NCBI GenBank assembly: GCA_003023245.1
Contig: PXTR01000021.1
Coordinates: forward strand, 1 to 10,217
From: Bacteroidetes bacterium QS_8_68_15
GTDB taxonomy: Bacteria; Bacteroidota; Rhodothermia; Rhodothermales; Salinibacteraceae
Length of the DNA stretch: 10,217 bases
Direction of reading: 5' to 3'
In this document: one piece after another, positions 5,631-10,217 of the stretch
Layout of the letters: every line of letters begins with the position of its first letter
Numbering within the stretch: position 1 is the stretch's first letter
Notes under the pieces: generated by a model
The model's input: only the letters and a program-made list of their open reading frames with translations
Told to the model about the DNA's origin: nothing
The model's database searches: none
Program-made: the position numbers and the translations under genes

Positions 5631-7442
5631 ATGTCTTCTTCATCTGATAGCGGGGACCTGTTCACGTCGTCCTTCCGCTACCCCGACCGCTCGTTCGCGT
5701 GGGCGAAAATGACGCTTTCGGATGAGCAGATCGAGCTGAGCGGGTGGGGCTGGCGCGGCCGCCATCACCGCGTAATGCGGCTCGACGAGATTGTGGAGGT
5801 GCAGTGGTGGACGGGCGAAGGCTCCGCCAATCTGGCCCTTCGCCTCCAAGACGGCGCCCACGTGGAGTTGCAAGTGGAGGCGGCCGGGCTCTGGAAGCAT
5901 CGGATTCAGGCGCAGGCTTCCCACCTCAAAGCCCCGCTGATGCGCGACAGGGCGGCCCAGAAGGAGAAAAAAACAGACGGTTCTGCCACGGCGGAAGAGA
6001 CCACGCCCGCCTCCCAGGGCGCCGAAGCAGAACGCGCCGAAGCAGAACGCGCCGAAGCAGAACGTGCTGAGGAGCCGCCGCCCGGGCGCCGCCCGTCCGA
6101 CTCGCCGCCGCCGCAGTTGCACGTTGCCCAGCCGCCGCATGCCACGACCGCCTCGTCGGACGTTGCCGACGGGGAGCCCGCGCCCGCCGGGGACGCCGGG
6201 GACGCCGCCCGCCGCCGAGAAGTGCTCACGCGGAGCTACGCCGAAGCCAACGACGCGCCGTTGCGCTCGAAATCGGCGTGGCGTGCCGAGGAGGTCACGC
6301 TGGTCGCTTTCTGCGGCGTTCTCTGCGGGGCCGAGGACCTCGACACCCTCGAAGTGTACGCGCGCACCCGGTCCGCGCGCCTGCGGCAGTTGCTGCGACT
6401 GCCGGCGGCCTCTTCCTCTTCCGGGCAGGCGCGCCGGCCGCCGCCCCCGCAACTCCTGACGCATTTTCTCGAAACCGTACGGCCGGACGCCTTTCGGCGG
6501 CATCTGGCGTGCTGGCAGCGACGCCTTGCGGCGCACGTGCGCGCGACTGGCGACGGGCGCGTTCCCGACAGCAACGCCAGCGTTGCGCTCGATGGGGTCG
6601 AGATGAAGGCCGGCAAAAACCATCTCGTAATTAGAGCTGAGGGCCAGACGCGCGCCGCCCGCAACGTGCTCGACGCGCTCGCCGCCTTCGACCTGAGCGC
6701 CCGAGACGTGGCCGCCGTGCTGGTCCCACCGAGGCAGGCCGCGCCGGGCCGTCTTCCCCGCTACGCTCGTCCGCACCGGCTCGCGCGTGCCCTTTCGGAA
6801 GGCGAGGCCCGGTTCCTCATGGCCCTCAACGGGGACGACCCGCTACAGCAAGAAATCCTCGACCGCACGCTCCCCGAATCCGCCCTGACAGACGAAGCGT
6901 CCGGCGCGCAGCGAAACCGCCGTTGCTGGGCCGCCGACGTGCCCGAAAACGCCTTTCAACACACCGATGGGTGGCCGGCCACGTCGGTAGGCGCGGTCGT
7001 TGAGGAAACAACCGGTGACGGCGACGTACTCCGCCAGAGCTACCTGGGCAATGGAGCGGCCGACGCGGCTTCGATTCTACAGCAGACGCGGTTCTTTCCG
7101 TCCTCGTCTCTTCCGTGCCAAGAACGAGACGAAAACGAAAAAAGAAAAACAGGGTGGAAAGTCAGCGTGGCTCCCCCCGCGCACGGACAAGAAAACAGAT
7201 GTGCCGAGAATCTGGCCCACCTCCACGACGCTGCCACGATGCTGATCGAGCACCAATCCGACGCCACCACCTCGGTTCGGCAACGGCGAAAGCAGGCCGG
7301 TTGGGACGAAAGCTACCTGCTTTCGATCTTGGAGTATGCGTTGGAAACGTCTTCGGCGGAATCCTCCGCACAGGTTGCTTCTGAAGTGTCGGAAGAGTCG
7401 GGCAGCAGCGGGTCCATCCGCAACCTCAAAAACGCGCTCTGA
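5631..7442 (+). CDS. PH-like domain fused to a degenerate ISAs1-type transposase domain
   Basis: 603 residues, uninterrupted. Residues about 14-95 form a PH/GRAM-like beta module (SSFRYPD, RLDEIVEVQWWTG, VEAAGLWKH) shared with the gene at 7680. A charged linker holds three AEAER repeats (131-145), then Pro/Ala/Asp-rich sequence to about 195. From about 197 the order matches ISAs1/H-repeat transposases: EVTLVAFCGVLCGAEDLDTLEVYA (221-244) is the transposase-associated N-terminal domain; VALDG (318-322) lies where IDGK with the first catalytic Asp is expected; ARFLMALNGDDPLQQEI (393-409) resembles the DYvlalKgNQ segment; ENLAHLHDAATMLI (526-539) and RRKQAGWDESYLLSIL (552-567) match the conserved C terminus. 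The second Asp (usually TIDAM) has no counterpart around 359-367, and the HWxIENxLHWxLDV region (about 487-515) is eroded. Cleavage activity is therefore unlikely. The absence of stops suggests a retained, co-opted function, perhaps DNA binding. The start at 5631 puts the PH module at the same offset as in the paralogue. Family assignment is by memory of motifs. Confidence 0.75.
   Translation: MSSSSDSGDLFTSSFRYPDRSFAWAKMTLSDEQIELSGWGWRGRHHRVMRLDEIVEVQWWTGEGSANLALRLQDGAHVELQVEAAGLWKHRIQAQASHLKAPLMRDRAAQKEKKTDGSATAEETTPASQGAEAERAEAERAEAERAEEPPPGRRPSDSPPPQLHVAQPPHATTASSDVADGEPAPAGDAGDAARRREVLTRSYAEANDAPLRSKSAWRAEEVTLVAFCGVLCGAEDLDTLEVYARTRSARLRQLLRLPAASSSSGQARRPPPPQLLTHFLETVRPDAFRRHLACWQRRLAAHVRATGDGRVPDSNASVALDGVEMKAGKNHLVIRAEGQTRAARNVLDALAAFDLSARDVAAVLVPPRQAAPGRLPRYARPHRLARALSEGEARFLMALNGDDPLQQEILDRTLPESALTDEASGAQRNRRCWAADVPENAFQHTDGWPATSVGAVVEETTGDGDVLRQSYLGNGAADAASILQQTRFFPSSSLPCQERDENEKRKTGWKVSVAPPAHGQENRCAENLAHLHDAATMLIEHQSDATTSVRQRRKQAGWDESYLLSILEYALETSSAESSAQVASEVSEESGSSGSIRNLKNAL
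6021..6065 (+). repeat. 15-nt tandem repeat, three copies, in frame
   Basis: GCCGAAGCAGAACGC is repeated three times (the last copy ends in T), coding AEAER-AEAER-AEAER in the linker between the PH-like and transposase-like parts. The copies are almost identical, so the tract is recent and likely varies in copy number among strains. Each unit is five codons, so changes keep the frame. Confidence 0.9.
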
Positions 7443-7478
7443 TCTGCGCGCCCGCGCTGCCCAACCATGGGTCGAGCC

Positions 7479-7535
7479 TTGTTATATAAAAAAGAAATAA
7501 TCCACCCCTCCCCCCTTTGTTTGGTGCGATATTTG
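7479..7535 (+). promoter_or_regulatory. AT-rich tract, candidate promoter region
   Basis: Just past the stop of the 603-residue gene, 7479-7500 (TTGTTATATAAAAAAGAAAT and onward) is nearly free of G/C in an otherwise GC-rich window. GATATTTG at 7528-7535 is one base off TAnnTTTG. Either could belong to a promoter for the 132-residue gene at 7680. No exact -33/-7 pair was found. Confidence 0.3.
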
Positions 7536-7567
7536 AGAGAGAGCAGGTCAGTGACTCCTTCGAACGG

Positions 7568-7604
7568 AGGGAGCGTCTGCCGTTTGAGCTCCCTGGGGCT
7601 TTTT
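7568..7604 (+). terminator. terminator-like hairpin in the leader of the 132-residue gene
   Basis: AGGGAGC (7568-7574) pairs perfectly with GCTCCCT (7588-7594), loop 13 nt, followed by GGGGC and TTTTT at 7600-7604. It is 75 nt before the ATG at 7680. It could stop read-through from the gene upstream, or, if the promoter is at about 7480-7535, act as an attenuator. The gap between stem and T tract (5 nt) is longer than ideal. Confidence 0.4.
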
Positions 7605-7679
7605 GAAATGCCCTCCCGAAAAGAACGCCTCCCGGGCCCGTTCCGATCGCTGACTCTCTTTCGCTGCCTGTTTCCCTTG

Positions 7680-8078
7680 ATGCTTTTCTCGTCCTCAGCC
7701 GACGCGATCTTGTCGTCGGCCTTCTGTTACTCAGATCAGCGCTTTCTATGGTCGCGCCTGCGGCTCTTCGAGGACCGCATCGAGTTTCTGGGACTGAGGT
7801 GGACGGGGCTGCACCGGCGCACCGTGCCGCTCGACTGCATCAAAAAGCTGCGCTGGTGGACCGGCAGCAGCGGCGTCAACTTCGCGATGCTCCTGCGAGG
7901 GGAAGGCGACGGCGAGGGGCAGGAAGAGGAGGAGCGCATCTACCTGAACGTGGAGGCGGCCGGCCTGTGGAAGCATGAAGTCGAGGCGCGCGTTCCCGAC
8001 CTCGATGCGTCCGGCTCGTCGCTTCCCCAAAGCGCCCCGGCAGCGACCTCTTCGGGAAGAGGTGCGCGAGCGGCGTGA
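7680..8078 (+). CDS. stand-alone PH-like domain protein, paralogue of the preceding gene's N terminus
   Basis: 132 residues. Residues 15-72 align without gaps to 15-72 of the 603-residue protein with 23 of 58 identical, including FxYxD, W24, LD at 51-52, and WWTG at 59-62. VEAAGLWKH recurs at 91-99 (82-90 in the larger protein) after a nine-residue acidic insertion (GEGDGEGQEEEE loop). The tail after about 105 is Ser/Ala/Gly-rich and probably disordered. The frame is open further upstream (ATG at 7467 and 7608), but ATG 7680 puts the shared domain at the same offset in both proteins, and the upstream extension has no match in the paralogue and covers a terminator-like hairpin. Function unknown; a PH/GRAM-like fold would suggest binding to protein or membrane, but this is an inference from the strand pattern. 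Confidence 0.75.
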   Translation: MLFSSSADAILSSAFCYSDQRFLWSRLRLFEDRIEFLGLRWTGLHRRTVPLDCIKKLRWWTGSSGVNFAMLLRGEGDGEGQEEEERIYLNVEAAGLWKHEVEARVPDLDASGSSLPQSAPAATSSGRGARAA

Positions 8079-8238
8079 CCAGCAGCAGCGCTGCGGGGCG
8101 TGAGAAACGGGGGCGTCACCCTGCCGACCGAGCGCCCGCCCCTTTCTTGCATCGACGCCCATTCGAATATTTGGGGGGGCGTACTGCGCTGTCAAGCGTG
8201 ATTCCTTGCCCTCCAAGGAGGTTCTGCCGCGAAGCTTC
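8079..8238. other. intergenic region before tig, no gene seen
   Basis: First part of the 409-nt gap between the 132-residue gene and tig. It holds a small hairpin CCTTG-CCCTC-CAAGG (about 8204-8218) overlapping a perfect AAGGAGGT at 8215-8222 that has no ATG at a useful distance. TTG (8147-8149) and AATATTTG (8166-8173) look like promoter parts but are 16 nt apart, shorter than expected. A run of seven G follows. The short frame starting at ATG 8243 (28 codons) lies in the next hairpin and is not called. Confidence 0.4.
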
Positions 8239-8303
8239 GACGATGGACGACGGGCGGCGCCATGCCGCACCGTCGTCGGTCGTCTACCGCCTATCGTCTT
8301 TTT
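8239..8303 (+). terminator. strong hairpin followed by T5, probable intrinsic terminator
   Basis: GACGACGGGCGGC (8246-8258) pairs with 8264-8277 over 13 bp with one bulged A, loop GCCAT. The outer GACGAT (8239-8244) can pair either with GTCGTC (8279-8284, one wobble) or exactly with ATCGTC (8293-8298), which abuts TTTTT at 8299-8303. This fits an intrinsic terminator separating the 132-residue gene from tig. The arms are again built from a repeated word (GACGA/TCGTC), as in other spacers here. Confidence 0.6.
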
Positions 8304-8356
8304 CAGATTGCTCAGGGCACCGCAGGTAAGCAGAGACCGCTACTCAAATATTGCCG

Positions 8357-8384
8357 ACTGACACAGCAGTACTGACATAGCAGT
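8357..8384 (+). repeat. 14-nt tandem repeat upstream of tig
   Basis: ACTGACACAGCAGT (8357-8370) is followed directly by ACTGACATAGCAGT (8371-8384), differing at one base. A period of 14 is not one helical turn. The copies sit just before the Shine-Dalgarno-like sequence at 8391. They may bind a regulator or be a simple slippage duplication. Confidence 0.7.
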
Positions 8385-8390
8385 ACGGAG

Positions 8391-8397
8391 AAAGGAG
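8391..8397 (+). promoter_or_regulatory. Shine-Dalgarno-like AAAGGAG placed for an upstream tig start
   Basis: AAAGGAG ends six nt before an ATG at 8404, ideal spacing. That ATG is in frame with tig, 28 codons before the conserved start at 8488. If used, trigger factor would carry a Pro-rich hydrophobic extension. Other starts in the window have no such site, so this one stands out. Confidence 0.4.
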
Positions 8398-8487
8398 CTG
8401 ACGATGCCCGTTCCGATCCTCCTCGCGGGCGTCCCCACCCCTATTACTTTCCCATTCCTCCACCCCCTTTCCCCACCTTCTCACCCG

Positions 8488-9903
8488 ATGCAAACCACCC
8501 TCCGCGACGCCGGCGCGACCGAGCGCGAACTCGAAGTCGAAGCGCCCGCCGAAGAACTCGAAGATGACCTCCAGCAGGCCCTCCAGGCGCAGCAAAAGCA
8601 GGCTGACATGAAGGGCTTCCGTAAAGGCAAGGTCCCGCTCTCGCTCATCAAGAAGATGTACGGGCAGCAGCTGGGCCTGCAGGTGGCGCAACGCGCCGTG
8701 CAGGAGGCTTTCGAGCAGGAGGTGGAGGAAAACGAGGACGCCCCGGACGTGCTGGGCCGTCCGGAAATCACCGAGCTCGACTACGAGCCGGAGTCGGATC
8801 TGCACGCGGTGGTACGCTTCGGGGTGCGCCCGGAGATCGAGTTGAAGGACCTCTCCGGGGAAGAGCTGCCGAAGCTCGTCCCCGAGGTGAGCGCGGAAGA
8901 CGTCGAGCGCGAGGAGTTGTCGCTGCGCAAGAGCGAAGCGACGCTCCTCCCCACCGACGAGGCCGCCGGCGAAACCGACTACATCGTGTTCGACCTTCAG
9001 GAGCTGGACACGGACAGCGGGACGCCCATCGTGGGCAACAAGGAAGAGGAGCAAGAGCTGTTTTTGGACAGCCCGCAGGTGGAGGGCAACCCGATGCTCG
9101 AAGCGCTCAAGGACGCCGTCGCCGGCGCGCACGCCGGCGAATCGGTGCAGTTCACCATCGGGCATGGGCAGGCGCACGGAGGCGGCGGCGAACATGCGCA
9201 CCGCTTCGAGGTCACGCTCAAGGACGTTAAAAAGCGCGAGCTGCCGGAGCTGACCGACGAGTTCGTTCGCGACGCGACCGACGGGGAGTTCGAGAGCGTG
9301 GAGGACTTTCGCGCGCAGATCCGCGAGCGGCTCGCCGAGGCGTGGCAGCAGCGCGCCGACGAGGCACTCCAACGCGAGATCGTGCAGCGCATGCGCGAGT
9401 TGCACCCGGCGTCCGTGCCGCCGGACGTGGTGGAGACGTTTCTCGACTCCTTCGTCGAAGACGTCAAGCGCCGCAACGACGACGAGCTGCCGGAGGACTT
9501 CGACGAAACCGTCTTTCGCGAGAAAAACCGCAGCGAGGCGCAGGAGCAGGCCCACTGGATGCTCCTACGCGACGAGGTGGTGGACGCCTACGACCTGGAG
9601 GCGACCGATGCGGATATCGACGCCTTTTTCGAAAAGCAGGCGGCTCAGACGCCCGAACTCGAAGCCGATCAGCTGAAGCGCTTCTACGAGTCGCAGGAGG
9701 AGGCGATGGACCAGGTGCGCCAGCAGGTCCTCTCCGAGAAGGTCTTCGACACGCTCGAAGAACAGTTCCAGATCAACGAAAAAGACCGCGAGACCTTCGA
9801 GCAGGAGATGAAGGCCCGCCAGCCCGCCGCCCCGACTGCCGAGGGCGCCGCTCCTCCGGAAGAAGCGGACTCGGGCGAGGATTCCCCGCTGATCGTTACC
9901 TGA
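8488..9903 (+). CDS. tig: trigger factor, ribosome-bound chaperone
   Basis: 471-residue trigger factor, which binds at the ribosome exit tunnel and shields nascent chains. The ribosome-docking signature is intact: MKGFRKGKVP at 41-50 (G43-F44-R45-K46-G47-K48). The N-terminal domain covers about 1-140; a PPIase/FKBP-like insertion follows (about 150-250) with a Gly/His-rich loop (GHGQAHGGGGEHAH); the helical SurA-like C-terminal arms run from about 255 to 440. It is longer than the E. coli protein (432), partly through an acidic Ala/Pro/Glu tail. The protein is strongly acidic throughout. Start ATG 8488 gives the usual N terminus; the in-frame ATG 8404 with a good Shine-Dalgarno sequence is an alternative that adds 28 residues. 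clpP follows on the same strand, the classic tig-clpP arrangement. Confidence 0.95.
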   Translation: MQTTLRDAGATERELEVEAPAEELEDDLQQALQAQQKQADMKGFRKGKVPLSLIKKMYGQQLGLQVAQRAVQEAFEQEVEENEDAPDVLGRPEITELDYEPESDLHAVVRFGVRPEIELKDLSGEELPKLVPEVSAEDVEREELSLRKSEATLLPTDEAAGETDYIVFDLQELDTDSGTPIVGNKEEEQELFLDSPQVEGNPMLEALKDAVAGAHAGESVQFTIGHGQAHGGGGEHAHRFEVTLKDVKKRELPELTDEFVRDATDGEFESVEDFRAQIRERLAEAWQQRADEALQREIVQRMRELHPASVPPDVVETFLDSFVEDVKRRNDDELPEDFDETVFREKNRSEAQEQAHWMLLRDEVVDAYDLEATDADIDAFFEKQAAQTPELEADQLKRFYESQEEAMDQVRQQVLSEKVFDTLEEQFQINEKDRETFEQEMKARQPAAPTAEGAAPPEEADSGEDSPLIVT

Positions 9904-9971
9904 GCGTGGGTGCACGGGAGAACGGGAGCGTGGGAGATTTCCCGCGCTCCCTCTCTCCCGCACGCCCACGC
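9904..9971. repeat. 68-nt long hairpin right after the tig stop codon
   Basis: Left arm 9904-9935 and right arm 9940-9971 are complementary at 26 of 32 positions (more if G-U pairs count) around a four-base loop GATT. The left arm repeats the words CGGGAG, GGGAGCG and GTGGGAG. It begins on the base after the tig stop and is followed by CAAAAAAGG, not by a T tract on the plus strand. On the minus strand the A-run is on the wrong side for termination of plus-strand transcripts. It lies in the presumed tig-clpP transcript and could stabilise or partly uncouple the two messages. Confidence 0.75.
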
Positions 9972-10052
9972 CAAAAAAGGAACAGCAGCCCCCCATTCAG
10001 GGTAACAGAAACGCCCGCCGACAAGCTCCACGCCGCCAAAAAAGCAGTCCTC

Positions 10053-10217
10053 ATGAGCGATCAGGTCGACGATTTCGTCAAGTTCAGCAAAGGACTCACA
10101 TCGATGCCGGAAGGCATTTACAGTGGAGGCGCCGGGGAGCAGTCGATGGCGGGCCTCGTGCCGATGGTTGTGGAGCAGACCACGCGCGGGGAGCGCTCCT
10201 ACGACATCTTCAGCCGC
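10053..10217 (+). CDS. clpP: ATP-dependent Clp protease proteolytic subunit, N-terminal part
   Basis: First 55 codons; the gene runs off the right edge. GLVPMVVEQTTRGERSYDIFSR (34-55) is the near-invariant N-terminal ClpP sequence. The catalytic Ser, His and Asp lie beyond the window. ClpP is the barrel-shaped serine peptidase that degrades proteins fed by ClpX or ClpA/C. The first 33 residues are a propeptide-like region that is often trimmed. Position 150 nt after tig fits the usual tig-clpP(-clpX) cluster. Confidence 0.95.
   Translation, partial: MSDQVDDFVKFSKGLTSMPEGIYSGGAGEQSMAGLVPMVVEQTTRGERSYDIFSR

Noticed and set aside
5640..6776. Minus-strand open frame of 378 codons opposite the fusion gene.
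   Set aside because: Gly/Arg-rich antisense shadow; the plus-strand frame has a paralogue at 7680 and recognisable domains.
5428..7595. CAGGGGAGC at 5428 and, reversed, CAGGGAGC at 7595-7588 as possible remnant terminal inverted repeats of an ISAs1-type element (ends recalled as CAGGG).
   Set aside because: The match is only about eight bases with a gap, the left copy is itself half of a local palindrome, the right copy is half of a local hairpin, and no target duplication was seen.
8147..8173. TTG...AATATTTG as a tig promoter.
   Set aside because: Spacing of 16 nt is short, the first -7 base is wrong, and a probable terminator lies between it and tig.
8215..8329. AAGGAGGT at 8215-8222 followed by ATG 8243 and a 28-codon frame, as a leader peptide for tig.
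   Set aside because: The spacing of 20 nt is too long, and the frame lies in a strong hairpin better explained as a terminator.
8344..9555. Long minus-strand open frame of 403 codons opposite tig.
   Set aside because: It is the antisense shadow of a GC-rich, intact trigger factor gene; the product is Leu/Arg/Val/His-biased as expected of antisense frames.
1..10217. CRISPR arrays, tRNA or rRNA genes.
   Set aside because: No regularly spaced direct repeats, cloverleaf-like segments or rRNA sequence were seen on either strand.

Overview
This 10.2 kb window is GC-rich, densely coding chromosomal DNA from a bacterium. Many of its proteins are acidic (YebC, trigger factor) and coding third positions are strongly G/C. 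A TAnnTTTG-type -7 element is present and most starts lack a Shine-Dalgarno sequence. Together with the family content this suggests a salt-adapted member of the Bacteroidota/Rhodothermota side of the tree (a Salinibacter-like organism). That placement is an inference from style, not from a marker gene.

Layout. Positions 2-811 encode an alpha-carbonic anhydrase that looks like an exported lipoprotein. Positions 912-2018 encode a PLP- and metal-dependent D-threonine aldolase / D-serine dehydratase family enzyme, and 2047-2913 a fused MNT nucleotidyltransferase-HEPN protein. Positions 3106-3837 hold yebC and 3894-4463 ruvC. A convergent small gene lies on the minus strand (4511-4777) with a terminator-like hairpin between it and ruvC. 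A small plus-strand beta-rich protein follows at 5061-5345. Next come two neighbouring paralogues that share a PH-like N-terminal module: a 603-residue protein (5631-7442) and a 132-residue stand-alone version (7680-8078). The window ends with tig (8488-9903) and the first 55 codons of clpP (10053 onward), the familiar trigger factor-ClpP protein-quality-control pair.

The most unusual item is the 603-residue gene. Its C-terminal two thirds match, by eye, the layout of ISAs1-family (H-repeat type) transposases. These matches include the N-terminal 'CGxxD' associated domain, a degenerate IDGK site and a well-kept C-terminal NLA...WD-YLL segment. At least the second catalytic Asp appears to be missing, and a PH-like domain plus a low-complexity linker has been added at the N terminus. 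I read it as a co-opted, catalytically dead transposase with an uninterrupted frame, next to a solo copy of the added domain. Its upstream region is crowded with a 31-nt palindrome, a -7 element, a dyad over the likely start of transcription and a 20-nt direct repeat.

A second theme is that most spacers carry long imperfect inverted repeats built from short recurring words (827-900, 2956-3016, 3840-3871, 8239-8303, 9904-9971). Some are probably terminators. Others may belong to dispersed intergenic repeat families. The remaining genes (yebC, ruvC, tig, clpP) look like normal housekeeping loci.
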